Assembly (NCBI RefSeq): GCF_000718305.1
Contig: NZ_JOFQ01000001.1
Location: 248,001 to 312,000, forward strand
From: Streptomyces niger
GTDB lineage: Bacteria; Actinomycetota; Actinomycetes; Streptomycetales; Streptomycetaceae
Reading direction: 5' to 3'
Length of the DNA stretch: 64,000 bases
Part shown: positions 51,669-60,202 of the stretch, piece after piece
Numbering within the stretch: the stretch's first letter is position 1
How the letters are laid out: every line of letters begins with the position of its first letter
Notes under the pieces: model-generated
What the model was told of the DNA's origin: nothing
What the model saw: the letters and a program-made list of their open reading frames with translations, nothing else
Database searches by the model: none
Position numbers and translations under genes: made by a program

Positions 51669-52653
51669 TGCGGGCGACGTCGTCGGCGCACGCACGAACC
51701 ACCCGGAAGCCGAGGTTTCCCGTGGTGCTGTCCGGGGTGTTGGCGGTGCGTGCGGCGACGCGGTAGCGGTTGCAGTAGGAGGCGTGGCACAGGTACGAGC
51801 CGCCGCGCATCGCCCGCAGCCCCGGCTGGTCCGGGTGCCAGGTGTCGGCCGTCCACTCCCAGACGTTGCCCGCGACGTTGAACAGCCCGTACCCGTTGGG
51901 TTGGTAGGCGTGCACCGGTGCGGTGCCGGCGTAGCCGTCGTCTGCGGTGTTCTTCACCGGGAAGGTGCCCTGCCAGATGTTGCAGCGGTGGGTTCCGCCG
52001 GGGGTGAGTTCGTCGCCCCACGGGTAGCGGGCCTGGTCGAGGCCGCCGCGGGCGGCGTACTCCCATTCCGCCTCGGTCGGCAGCCGCCCGCCGTCCCAGG
52101 CGCAGAAGGCGGCGGCGTCCGCCCAGCTGAGGTGGACGGCCGGGTGGTCCCAGCGTCCCTCCAGCCCGCTGCCGGGTCCCTCCGGCGCGTCCCAGCGGGC
52201 CCCTTCCACGCCACACCACCACGGGGTGGCGTCCGGGCGCGGTGAGACCTTCCGCACCGCCCCGGGCAGGAACTTCGCGAAGACGTAGCTCCAGCCGAAG
52301 CGTTCGGCGTCGGTACGGTGGCCGGTGGCCGCGACGAAGGCGGCGAAGCGCGCGTTGGTCACGGCGTACGCGTCCACGGCGAACGGGGCGACGGTGACTT
52401 CGCGTACCGGCCCTTCGGCATCCCCGGCGTTCGCCTCGTCGTCCTCGTTGCCCATCCGAAACGTCCCGCCGGGCAGGTCGACGGTGGTCCGGTACGCCTG
52501 CGCCGCGTCGGCCGGCGTGCCGGGGCCGACCGCCCCGGGAGCCGGCGCCGTGCCGGGAGCCGTGGCGTCCGGCGGTGTGGTCGTGGCGTCGGACGCCCTT
52601 CGGGCGGGTGCGCAGCAGGGACGGGCCGCGGTCTCGGAGTGCGCCGGGTTCAC
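51664..52653 (-). CDS. Formylglycine-generating enzyme
   Basis: 329 aa. GTG 52653 overlaps the sulfatase stop (GTGA). FGE-sulfatase (SUMF1) domain: VDLPGGTFRMGNED, VREVTVAPFAVDAYAVTN, AVHLSWADAAAFCAWDG, RLPTEAEWEYAARGG, NVAGNVWEWTADTW and the copper-binding active-site pair C289/C294 in GGSYLCHASYCNRYR. It oxidises the Cys of a C-x-P-x-R sulfatase motif to formylglycine. A 45-residue Ala/Pro/Thr-rich N-terminus is not part of the fold. The coupled sulfatase is its evident client. Confidence 0.95.
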   Translation of the reverse strand: MNPAHSETAARPCCAPARRASDATTTPPDATAPGTAPAPGAVGPGTPADAAQAYRTTVDLPGGTFRMGNEDDEANAGDAEGPVREVTVAPFAVDAYAVTNARFAAFVAATGHRTDAERFGWSYVFAKFLPGAVRKVSPRPDATPWWCGVEGARWDAPEGPGSGLEGRWDHPAVHLSWADAAAFCAWDGGRLPTEAEWEYAARGGLDQARYPWGDELTPGGTHRCNIWQGTFPVKNTADDGYAGTAPVHAYQPNGYGLFNVAGNVWEWTADTWHPDQPGLRAMRGGSYLCHASYCNRYRVAARTANTPDSTTGNLGFRVVRACADDVARS

Positions 52654-54173
52654 GGGCGCTCCTGTCCCGCCCGTCCCGGCACGGGGGCGGTGCCGGGCTC
52701 GCTCTCGAATGCCGAGAGCGTGGTGTCGTAGTCGGTCTCCACGTCGTACATCGGTGTCATCCAGTGGAAGAAGTTGTCGCCCCGCTCGCGCAGCAGGTCG
52801 TAGAGGGTGCGGGTCAGCTCGGCGCGGACGTCCCGCAGTTCCGGGTGATCATAACGGTTGTGCAGTTCGTCGGGGTCGGTGTGCAGGTCGTACAGCTCGT
52901 TGTGCGACTCGGGGTTGACCACCAGCTTGTAGCGGCGGGTGCGCAGCATGCGCTGGGGGTACGGGAAGTGGTGACCGTGGAACTCGGCGAGGTGGTGCTC
53001 GGGCCAGTCGGGCCGCTCGCCGGCGGCCAGGGGCAGCAGGCTGCGGCTGTCCACGGCGGGTTCGGTGTCACTGCCGGCGAGGTCGAGGATGGTGGCGGTG
53101 CAGTCGGTGAGCGAGACGAACTCGTCGCGGACCTGACCGGCAGGCGCCCCGGGGACCTTGAGGATGCCGGGTATGCGGTAGATGTCCTCGTACATCGCCG
53201 GGCCCTTGTCGTGCAGCCGGTGGGCGCCGGTGAACTCGCCGTGGTCGGCGGTGAAGAACACCGCGGTGCGCTCCGCCAGCCCCAGTTCACGCACGGCGTC
53301 GAGGATGCGGCCGATCTGCTCGTCGATGAGGGTGACGTAACCCCAGTAGACGGCGATCAGCTTGCGGGACTCCGCCAGCGGCATCGTGTCGAAGGCCCAC
53401 AGCTTGCTGTAGTTGCGCTGCACCGGCGGCTTGGCCGCGAACGTCTCGCTGATGGAGGCGGGGAGTTCGACGAGTTCCGGGTCGTACATGTCGTAGTACT
53501 CGTCCGGGAGGATGTACGGCAGGTGCGGGCCGAAGAAGTGGGTCGCCAGGAAGAAGGGCTCGCCGTCCCCGCCCCGCCCGTCTTCCGTCCAGCGGCGCAG
53601 CATCTCGATGGTGCGGGTGGCGAGGTAGTGCTCGAAGGTGGCCTCGACGGGTTGGTGGAGCCGTGCGGCGAGGAGGTTGCCGGGGCTGCCGTTGGGTGTG
53701 GTGCCGCGTACGAGGTCGGTGATGCGGTACGGCGGGAGGCCGTGCTCCTTCAGGTAGGCGAGGTAGTCGGGGTGGTCGACGGGGTTGTGCCAGCCGGCCA
53801 GGTCCGGGCCTTCGAAGCCGTAGTCGGCAGCGGTGCGCCGCACTCCCCCGTGCCACTTGCCCAGCAGGCCCAACCGGTAGCCTTCCGCGCGCAGTTGGCC
53901 GGCGAAGGTGAACTGGTCGTCGGCGAGGTCCTCCAGGTAGCCGACGTTGCGTTCGTAGTTGGCCAGCAGCTTGTGGCGGAAGGGCGCGGCGCCGGTGAGC
54001 AGGCTGGCGCGGGCCGGGGTGCAGATGGCGGTGGGGGTGTAGCAGCTGTCGAAGCGGGTGCCTTCGGCCGCGAGCCGGTCCAGGTGGGGGGTGCGGACGT
54101 GCGGGTTGCCGTAGGCACCGAGGGTGTCCACGCGGTGCTGGTCGGTCATGAGGAACAGCATGTTGGAGCGCAC
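52650..54173 (-). CDS. Type I sulfatase (C-x-P-x-R)
   Basis: 507 aa, GTG 54173 with AAAGG at 6 nt (ATG 54161 possible). Alkaline-phosphatase superfamily: NMLFLMTDQHRVDTLGAYG (metal-binding Asp-Gln), formylglycine site C51 in ICTPARASLLTG, GLLGKWHGG (Lys/His), ATHFFGPHLPY, FFTADHGEF (metal-binding Asp-His) and the Lys in RMLRTRRYKLVV. The absence of a signal peptide means it acts on a sulfate ester that has been imported, matching the adjacent transporter. The family (formerly choline/aryl/glycan sulfatases) does not reveal the substrate. Confidence 0.93.
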   Translation of the reverse strand: MRSNMLFLMTDQHRVDTLGAYGNPHVRTPHLDRLAAEGTRFDSCYTPTAICTPARASLLTGAAPFRHKLLANYERNVGYLEDLADDQFTFAGQLRAEGYRLGLLGKWHGGVRRTAADYGFEGPDLAGWHNPVDHPDYLAYLKEHGLPPYRITDLVRGTTPNGSPGNLLAARLHQPVEATFEHYLATRTIEMLRRWTEDGRGGDGEPFFLATHFFGPHLPYILPDEYYDMYDPELVELPASISETFAAKPPVQRNYSKLWAFDTMPLAESRKLIAVYWGYVTLIDEQIGRILDAVRELGLAERTAVFFTADHGEFTGAHRLHDKGPAMYEDIYRIPGILKVPGAPAGQVRDEFVSLTDCTATILDLAGSDTEPAVDSRSLLPLAAGERPDWPEHHLAEFHGHHFPYPQRMLRTRRYKLVVNPESHNELYDLHTDPDELHNRYDHPELRDVRAELTRTLYDLLRERGDNFFHWMTPMYDVETDYDTTLSAFESEPGTAPVPGRAGQERP

Positions 54174-54275
54174 GGGGAGCCTTTCGGTTCGGTCGTCCTG
54201 GTCGGGGGGAGCGGCCGGGCGGCGCGGCGGCGGAGCGGCGGAGCGTCGGGGGTCTCGACCGGCGCCGTGCGAGGA

Positions 54276-54320
54276 ATGGTCGGCCTCGCGCCAGGTTTAT
54301 GTCAATGATGTGAACATAAA
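54276..54320 (-). promoter_or_regulatory. Sulfatase promoter with overlapping palindromic operator
   Basis: On the minus strand TTGACA (54300-54305), an 18-nt spacer and GACCAT (54276-54281) form a promoter. A 25-bp dyad, TTTATGT (54296-54302) and ACATAAA (54314-54320), covers the -35. The dyad stands out as AT-rich in GC-rich DNA and resembles ROK/NagC-type operators. Confidence 0.6.
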
Positions 54321-54423
54321 TCTGCCACCGCCCACCGTATCCGCAGCCCGCCGAAGCAGGAAGGCCAGCAACGACGGGGTGACGGCGGGCCGGGCTCGCC
54401 GTCGCGGCCCGAGAACCTTTTTG

Positions 54424-54473
54424 TTCCGGCTCATTGACGAAAAACCGTCCGGCTCTCCATGCTGTGCGGCATG
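54424..54473 (+). promoter_or_regulatory. Promoter/operator module of the ROK gene (leaderless start)
   Basis: TTCCGG (54424), 4 nt, TTGACG (54434-54439), 18 nt, CATGCT (54458-54463), then 7 nt to ATG 54471. Spacings are identical to the GH43 module at 50127. The start site would coincide with the ATG, so the regulator mRNA is probably leaderless. Confidence 0.65.
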
Positions 54474-55730
54474 CAGGCACACGACGGTCCCCTGACACGG
54501 CTGCGCAAGAGCCACGAGCAGTCCGTGCTGGACCTCCTCCGCAAGCACGGTCCGCTCAGCCGGGCCGAGCTCGGCGCGCACAGCGGCCTGTCCCGCACCA
54601 CCCTGTACGACATCGTCGCCGGCCTCGTGGAGGGCGGCGCGGTGGTGGCCGCCACCCCGCAGGCGGAGGTGCGCAGGCGCGGTCGGCCGGTCGAGAAGCT
54701 CAGCCTCAACCCGCACGCCGGAGAGGCCGTCGGCATCGACTTCGCCCGCCGCGCCGTCCATGTGTCCGCGATCAACGTGGCCCACGAGATGATCGGCTCC
54801 GCCAGTGAGGCGCACGCACCCGGCCTCACCTGGAACCAGCGCGCCGACATCGCCGAACGCCTCCTCGGCTCACTCGGCGGCGCGCCCCCGCGCGGCGCCG
54901 CCGCACACGGTTCCGCCCCGCGCGGTGCGTCCGCCGGCCGCGCTCCGCGGCGCGGCACACTCCGGCTCGGTGCGCTCAGCGCGATCGGGGTCGGTGTGGT
55001 CGGCCCCCTGATCGACGCCGGCGGTACGGACGCCCGCGAGCGCAGCCTCGACGGGCTGCCCGGCCTGCTGCACGAGCGGTTCGGCGTCCCGGTGCTGCTC
55101 GACAACAACACCCGGCTCGCCGCCCTGGCCGAGGCCGTGTGGGGCGCGGCCGCCGACAGCGGTGACGTCCTGTACGTACGGCTGTCCCACGGCGTGGGCG
55201 GCGGGCTGGTCGTCGGCGGCTCGCTGCACCGCGGGATGTACGGCATGTCGGGCGAGTTCGGGCACGTCACCGTCGACCCCGACGGCGTACCGTGCCAGTG
55301 CGGTGGCACCGGCTGTCTGGAGACGGTCGCCTCGATCGACGCCGTACTGCGGCGTTATCGCGCGGCCGGCGGCCGGGCCGAGGACGTCACCGCGTTCCTG
55401 GCCGCCGCCGCGTCCGGTGACGACACCGCCCACGCGGTACTGGCGCGGGTGGGCACCGCCGTCGGCACGGTACTGGCCGCGGTGTGCAACGCGGTCGGCC
55501 CGGGCGTCATCGTCATCGGCGGTGAACTCGCGGAAGCCGGCGCCGCGTTGATCGAGCCCGTCGAGCGGGCCCTGCACACCCATGTGATGCCGCTGGCCCG
55601 CGACCGCGTGCGAGTGCGGCGCGCCACCCTCGGCGAAGCCGGCAGCGCGCTGGGCGGCATCGCCCTCGTACTCCACGAATCCCCCCTGCTCTCCCGCTAT
55701 CCGCAGCCCGCCACCGAGGAGCATGCGTGA
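54471..55730 (+). CDS. ROK-family transcriptional regulator
   Basis: 419 aa from ATG 54471, chosen over ATG 54459 because it sits at the predicted transcript start. N-terminal MarR-like wHTH ([40 protein letters not shown]) and ROK kinase-fold domain: [65 protein letters not shown] and the zinc motif [10 protein letters not shown]. An Ala/Gly/Pro-rich insert lies at about 145-165. ROK repressors sense sugars or sugar phosphates. Divergent from the sulfatase operon and co-directional with the ABC genes, it is the likely local regulator. Confidence 0.9.
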   Translation: MQAHDGPLTRLRKSHEQSVLDLLRKHGPLSRAELGAHSGLSRTTLYDIVAGLVEGGAVVAATPQAEVRRRGRPVEKLSLNPHAGEAVGIDFARRAVHVSAINVAHEMIGSASEAHAPGLTWNQRADIAERLLGSLGGAPPRGAAAHGSAPRGASAGRAPRRGTLRLGALSAIGVGVVGPLIDAGGTDARERSLDGLPGLLHERFGVPVLLDNNTRLAALAEAVWGAAADSGDVLYVRLSHGVGGGLVVGGSLHRGMYGMSGEFGHVTVDPDGVPCQCGGTGCLETVASIDAVLRRYRAAGGRAEDVTAFLAAAASGDDTAHAVLARVGTAVGTVLAAVCNAVGPGVIVIGGELAEAGAALIEPVERALHTHVMPLARDRVRVRRATLGEAGSALGGIALVLHESPLLSRYPQPATEEHA

Positions 55731-55746
55731 ATCCAGTGAGGCATCC

Positions 55747-56562
55747 ATGGCCGTGATCGTCCCGCCCGAGAAGACCGCCGTGGCACAGGCCCCACGGCGT
55801 ACCGCGCGCCGCTCCCGCCGACGGCCGCTCGTCCTCAACGTCCTCGCCCTGGTGACCGGCCTCCTCCTCTGGGCGGTCGTGGCAGCGCTCGGCCTGGTCG
55901 AGAACCTGCCGACGCCACTCGCCGTGGCGCGCAAGGCCGGCGGCATGCTCACTGACGGCACCCTGGCGACCGACACGCTCGCCAGCCTGCGCCGGGTCTT
56001 CCTCGGTTATGCGCTCGGCGTGGTCCTGGCCGTGCCCGTCGGCTTCCTGATGGGCTGGTACGTGACGGTCCGCGCCCTGATCGAGCCCTACGTCCAGTTC
56101 TTCCGCACCATCCCGCCGCTCGCGCTCATCCCCCTGACGGTGGTACTGCTGGGCATCGGCGAGGTCCCGAAAATCGCGGTGATCGGCCTCGCCTCCTTCA
56201 TGGCCTGCGTCGTCGCCTCCTTCCAGGGCGTCATCGACGTGGACCGCACCCTCATCAACGCCGCCCGCGTCCTGGGCGCCTCGGACCGGATCATCTTCGC
56301 CAAGGTGGTCGTGCCGGCCGCCACACCGTTCATCCTCGTCGGCATGCGCATCGGGCTCGGCGCCTCCTGGGCCACGGTGGTCGCGGCCGAGCTGATCGGC
56401 GCCCAGGAGGGGCTGGGCTACCGCATGCAGAAGGCGTCCACCTGGTTCGAGATGGACACGATCTTCGTGTCCCTGATCACCATCGGCGTGCTCGGGCTGC
56501 TCATGGACCGGCTGCTGCTGCTCGCCGAACGGCGACTCACCGGCTGGCAGGAGCGACGATGA
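55747..56562 (+). CDS. ABC transporter permease (SsuC/TauC type)
   Basis: 271 aa. ATG 55747 has TGAGG at 6 nt; ATG 55723 inside the ROK end is less likely. About six TM helices with the BPD_transp_1 EAA-type loop at [21 protein letters not shown]. The closest pattern is the nitrate/sulfonate/taurine group (SsuC, TauC). It forms the membrane channel with the ATPase encoded next (overlap ATGA). Confidence 0.88.
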   Translation: MAVIVPPEKTAVAQAPRRTARRSRRRPLVLNVLALVTGLLLWAVVAALGLVENLPTPLAVARKAGGMLTDGTLATDTLASLRRVFLGYALGVVLAVPVGFLMGWYVTVRALIEPYVQFFRTIPPLALIPLTVVLLGIGEVPKIAVIGLASFMACVVASFQGVIDVDRTLINAARVLGASDRIIFAKVVVPAATPFILVGMRIGLGASWATVVAAELIGAQEGLGYRMQKASTWFEMDTIFVSLITIGVLGLLMDRLLLLAERRLTGWQERR

Positions 56563-57356
56563 CCAACGGGACCGGGATGAACAACAAGATCAGCTTTCAG
56601 GGCGTGGCGAAGACCTTCCCGATGAAGGGGACCGACTTCACGGCCCTCGACGGGGTGTCCCTGGACATCGCCGACCAGGAGTTCGTCACCGTCGTCGGGC
56701 CCTCCGGCTGCGGCAAGAGCACCCTGATGAGCATGGCGGCGGGACTGGAAGCGCCCACCGCCGGCCGGGTGCTGGTGGACGGCAGACCGGTGACCGGCCC
56801 CGGCCCCGACCGGGGCGTGATCTTCCAGCAGTACGCGCTGTTCCCGTGGCTGACGGTACGTCAGAACGTGGAGTTCGGCCTCAAGCTCGCCTCGGTACCC
56901 GCCGAGGAGCGACACCGCCGGGCCGACCGGGCCATCGCCCTGGTCGGACTCGACGAGTTCGCGGACGCACTGCCGAAGACGCTGTCGGGCGGCATGAAGC
57001 AGCGCTGCGCCATCGCCCGTGCGTACGCGGTGGACCCACAAGTCCTGCTCATGGACGAACCGTTCGGGGCCCTCGACGCCCTCACCCGCGTCCAGTTGCA
57101 GGACCAGCTGCTGGCGACCTGGAGCCGCGAGAAGCGCACCGTACTGTTCATCACCCATGACGTCGACGAAGCGGTGTACCTGGCCAGCCGGGTAGTGGTC
57201 ATGGCCGCCAGGCCCGGCCGCGTCCACCGCATCATCGACGTGGACCTGCCGTATCCCCGTACCGAGGACATCCGACTCTCCGCGGAGTTCCGGCAGATCC
57301 GCAACGAGGTGTGGACGTCCGTGTACCACCAGCAGCCGGCGGCACCGGCCGCGTAG
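56559..57356 (+). CDS. ABC transporter ATP-binding protein (SsuB/TauB type)
   Basis: 265 aa, ATG 56559 overlapping the permease stop. All nucleotide-binding motifs are present: Walker [11 protein letters not shown]-loop [13 protein letters not shown], signature LSGGMKQR, Walker [12 protein letters not shown] and the H-loop [12 protein letters not shown]. Energises import of the anionic substrate through the adjacent permease. Confidence 0.92.
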   Translation: MTNGTGMNNKISFQGVAKTFPMKGTDFTALDGVSLDIADQEFVTVVGPSGCGKSTLMSMAAGLEAPTAGRVLVDGRPVTGPGPDRGVIFQQYALFPWLTVRQNVEFGLKLASVPAEERHRRADRAIALVGLDEFADALPKTLSGGMKQRCAIARAYAVDPQVLLMDEPFGALDALTRVQLQDQLLATWSREKRTVLFITHDVDEAVYLASRVVVMAARPGRVHRIIDVDLPYPRTEDIRLSAEFRQIRNEVWTSVYHQQPAAPAA

Positions 57357-57424
57357 CGCACCACCGCCCGCGGTCGCCCGGCGCACCGCCTTCTCCCCTC
57401 TCCCCCTCCGATAGGACCTTCGCC

Positions 57425-58408
57425 ATGCCCGGAAGCACTCTGCGCCGCACCCTCTCGACGCTCTTCTCCGTCACGGTCCTCACGGTCGCCATGAACGCGT
57501 GTTCCAGCGGCGCTTCCGACGACGACCGCACCGTCGACTTCGGTTACATAGGCGACTACAACGGCGCGAGCCTGCTGGCCATCGCCGAGCAGCAGGGGCT
57601 GTGGAAGAAGCAGGGCCTCACCGCGCACACCAAAGTGTTCAACAACGGGCCGGTGCAGATCCAGGCGCTCGGCTCCGGCGACCTCGACTACGGCTACATC
57701 GGTCCGGGCGCGATGTGGCTGCCCGCCTCCGGCAAGGCGAAGGTCATCGCGATCGATACGTTCACCTACGCCGACCGCGTCATCGCCCAGCCAGGGATCA
57801 AGACGATGAAGGAGCTGAAGGGCAGGCGGGTCGGGGTGCCCGAGGGCACCTCCGGCGACATGATCCTGAACATCGCGCTGGCGAAGGCCGGGATGACCAC
57901 GAAGGACATACAGAAGATCGCCATGGATCCGTCCACCGTCGTGTCGTCCTTCACCTCCGGGAAGATCGACGGTGCCGGAATCTTCTACCCCGCCATCGAC
58001 ACCATCAAGGAAAAGGTCCCGAAGACGGAGGAGGTGGCCAGCACCAAGGACACCGGGGACATCTTCCCGACCGCCTTCGTCGCCGGGAACAACGTGCCGG
58101 AGTCGAAGAACCAGAAGGTGATCAAGGTACTGCAGCAGGCCAACGACTGGCGCAAGCAGCACCCGGCGGAGACCCTCGCCCTCACGGCCAAAATGCTGCA
58201 CGTCAGCGAGGCGCAGGCGAAGTCCGACGCCTCACACGTCGAAACGCTCTCCACCGACGACCTGGTGGCGAAATCCAAGAGCGGCGAGATCGACCGCTGG
58301 CTGAAAAAGCTCGGCGAGTTCTTCGTCCGCAACAAGCAGCTCGACAAGAACCCCGCCCCGTCCGATTACTACTCCAGCGACCTTTACGAGAAGGTCCACG
58401 GCGGGTGA
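57425..58408 (+). CDS. Lipoprotein substrate-binding protein (sulfonate/taurine/nitrate type)
   Basis: 327 aa, ATG 57425 with AGGA 8 nt upstream. Signal peptide with lipobox VAMN-AC, then an NMT1/OpuAC-like two-lobe fold: VDFGYIGDYNGASLLAIAEQ, IQALGSGDLDYGYIGPGA, MKELKGRRVGVPEGTSGD and SGKIDGAGIFYPAIDTI. Family members bind aliphatic sulfonates, taurine, aromatic sulfate esters, nitrate or thiamine precursors. With a cytoplasmic sulfatase and FGE in the locus, a sulfate ester is the most economical ligand. A long hairpin follows. Confidence 0.87.
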   Translation: MPGSTLRRTLSTLFSVTVLTVAMNACSSGASDDDRTVDFGYIGDYNGASLLAIAEQQGLWKKQGLTAHTKVFNNGPVQIQALGSGDLDYGYIGPGAMWLPASGKAKVIAIDTFTYADRVIAQPGIKTMKELKGRRVGVPEGTSGDMILNIALAKAGMTTKDIQKIAMDPSTVVSSFTSGKIDGAGIFYPAIDTIKEKVPKTEEVASTKDTGDIFPTAFVAGNNVPESKNQKVIKVLQQANDWRKQHPAETLALTAKMLHVSEAQAKSDASHVETLSTDDLVAKSKSGEIDRWLKKLGEFFVRNKQLDKNPAPSDYYSSDLYEKVHGG

Positions 58409-58414
58409 CTCGAC

Positions 58415-58486
58415 CGGGTGAGCGGCCCCGGGCAGCGCGACCCTGCGGGACCGTCGGACCGGCTTCCGAACCGGGGCGCTCACCCG
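58415..58486 (+). terminator. Terminator closing the ROK-ABC operon
   Basis: CGGGTGAGCGGCCCCGG (58415-58431) pairs with CCGGGGCGCTCACCCG (58471-58486), 16 bp with one bulged G, around a 39-nt loop that can itself fold. Confidence 0.7.
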
Positions 58487-58758
58487 TCCGCGATGGGGCG
58501 CGCGGCTGTCCGCGCTCGGCTTGATTCCGCTTCTCCGACGCGATCCGACCGGCGCACGGACCTCGTGTCGGAGACCCGTGGTGCGCCGGCGCGCGGTGAT
58601 CACATGAGATGGGAGGCAATTCTCCTGCGAGGTGGGGGGGTTCGTGGGTGTGATGTGTTGCGGGTGGCTGCGTCGGGTCATGCCCAGCCGAGTGCTTGAC
58701 GTCCGTGGCATGCGCGGGTGGTGCGCTCCGTGTCGTATGTGTGCTGTTGAAGCAGCGG

Positions 58759-58776
58759 TGACCTTTTTCGCGGTCA
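58759..58776. promoter_or_regulatory. Small dyad upstream of the ketosynthase-mevalonate operon
   Basis: TGACC and GGTCA flank TTTTTCGC about 110 bp before the first gene, in a 476-bp intergenic stretch that is less GC-rich than average. It is a candidate operator or part of the promoter; no clean -35/-10 pair was identified. No gene is supported in 58487-58884. Confidence 0.3.
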
Positions 58777-58884
58777 ATGCGCTCGTGTTCCGCTTTCGGG
58801 GGCGGGAAGACACAACCTACCCAGCCGAAGGTGGTGTGGCCTGTGCTGCCGGGGACGAGTCGGTACGAATGAGCGGAGGGTGCT

Positions 58885-59874
58885 GTGACTGCGGAAACCA
58901 GCCCGCAGGCTTCTGTGGCTGTCCTCGGTGGTGCGCGGCTCGGGGCGCGAATTGCCGGCCTGGGCGCCTATCGGCCCTCTCGTGTCATCGCCAATGAGCA
59001 GGCCGCCGAAGCGGCGGGGGTGAGCGTCGAGTGGATCGTGCAGCGGAGCGGTGTGCGGGAACGCCGGCATGCCGCACCGACCGAGACCGTGGTGGCCATG
59101 GCGGTGGAGGCGGGGAAGGAAGCCCTGACCGAAGCCGGCGCGGATCCCGGTGATGTGGATGCGGTGGTGTTGGCGACCTGTTCGATGCCGTCACCGATGC
59201 CCAACGGAGCCGCTCAGGTGGTCGACCGTCTGGGCTGCGGCCCGGCTGCCGGATTCGATCTCAACGCTGCCTGTTCCGGGTTCAGTCATGCCTTGGCCGT
59301 GGCGGACGCGCTGGTACGGGCCGGCACGGTGCGAAGCGTGCTGGTGGTCGCCTCGGAGCGGATGAGTGACCGGGTGGCGGCACACGATCGCAACACCGGG
59401 CCGATCTTCGCCGACGGTGCGGCCGCAGCGCTGGTACAGCCCGCCGAAACGCCGTCGATCTTCCCGGTCGCGTGGGGCAGCGACGGGAGCCAGGCAGACC
59501 TCATCGCCATCTCTCCCGTGTCCGGGCAGATGGAAATGGCCGGCCGCAAGGTGTTCCGTTGGACCACCAGCGCGCTCCGAGGGGTGATCGAGACGGCGTG
59601 CGACCGAGCCGGCCTGGCTTCGACGGCGTTGCGGGCTTTCGTCCCTCACCAGGCCAATCTCCGCATCATCGACGCCCTCGTCCGCACCATCGACGCCCCG
59701 CATCTGGCGGTCGCCACCGATCTGGTGGACGCCGGCAACACCTGTGCCGCCTCCGTACCGCTGGCGCTGCATGCGTTGCGCCGGCGCGGCGCCGTCAGCA
59801 CCGGTGACCCGGTCCTGCTGTTCGGCTTCGGGGCAGGCCTGACCTACGCGGCCCAGGTCGTGCTCTCCCCCTGA
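58885..59874 (+). CDS. Beta-ketoacyl synthase III (FabH/NphT7-like)
   Basis: 329 aa, GTG 58885 with GGAGGG. Thiolase fold with the full Cys-His-Asn triad: C130 in DLNAACSGF, H255 in VPHQANLRI, N285 in DAGNTCAASVPLAL. W50 and R54 in WIVQRSGVRER match the FabH CoA-binding residues. In Streptomyces mevalonate clusters a KASIII-type enzyme (NphT7) condenses acetyl-CoA with malonyl-CoA to acetoacetyl-CoA, replacing thiolase. Here the next gene is an acyl carrier protein, which would suit FabH-type malonyl-ACP use instead. First gene of the operon. Confidence 0.88.
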   Translation: MTAETSPQASVAVLGGARLGARIAGLGAYRPSRVIANEQAAEAAGVSVEWIVQRSGVRERRHAAPTETVVAMAVEAGKEALTEAGADPGDVDAVVLATCSMPSPMPNGAAQVVDRLGCGPAAGFDLNAACSGFSHALAVADALVRAGTVRSVLVVASERMSDRVAAHDRNTGPIFADGAAAALVQPAETPSIFPVAWGSDGSQADLIAISPVSGQMEMAGRKVFRWTTSALRGVIETACDRAGLASTALRAFVPHQANLRIIDALVRTIDAPHLAVATDLVDAGNTCAASVPLALHALRRRGAVSTGDPVLLFGFGAGLTYAAQVVLSP

Positions 59875-59911
59875 CCGGCTGCCTGTTCCACGCCACCATT
59901 TTGGAGTGCTC

Positions 59912-60154
59912 GTGCCCATGGATCCGAACGTTTTGACCCAGGTGAAGGACATCGTGGCGGCCCTCGTCGAGCGTCCTGCGGATCAGGTGCATGCAGGCGA
60001 CCTGCTGATCGAGGACCTCGAACTCGACTCCCTGCAAATCACCGAGCTCGCCCAGAAGGTCGAGAACCGGACGGGAACGCCCATCGACGAGGACGTGCTC
60101 AATGCGCGCGGCATCACCGTCGAACGGTGTGCCGAGCTCGCCTCCGCATCCTGA
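59912..60154 (+). CDS. Acyl carrier protein
   Basis: About 80 aa. GTG 59912 lies 5 nt after GGAG; ATG 59918 and GTG 59906 are alternatives. Four-helix ACP with the phosphopantetheine Ser40 in EDLELDSLQITEL and the usual acidic surface (IDEDVLN). A dedicated ACP 37 bp after a KASIII gene suggests that the pair handles acyl-ACP together, either producing acetoacetyl-ACP for HMG formation or priming another pathway. ACPs are not normal members of bacterial mevalonate operons. Confidence 0.85.
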   Translation: MPMDPNVLTQVKDIVAALVERPADQVHAGDLLIEDLELDSLQITELAQKVENRTGTPIDEDVLNARGITVERCAELASAS

Positions 60155-60202
60155 CTCGCAAGGACCCTGCCGCGACCCGCCGCCCGATGAGGGGAGGACA
60201 CC

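Noticed and set aside
58632..58997. 121-codon plus-strand frame before the ketosynthase
   Set aside because: Cys/Arg/Gly-rich with no ribosome site, and it runs out of frame into the ketosynthase gene.
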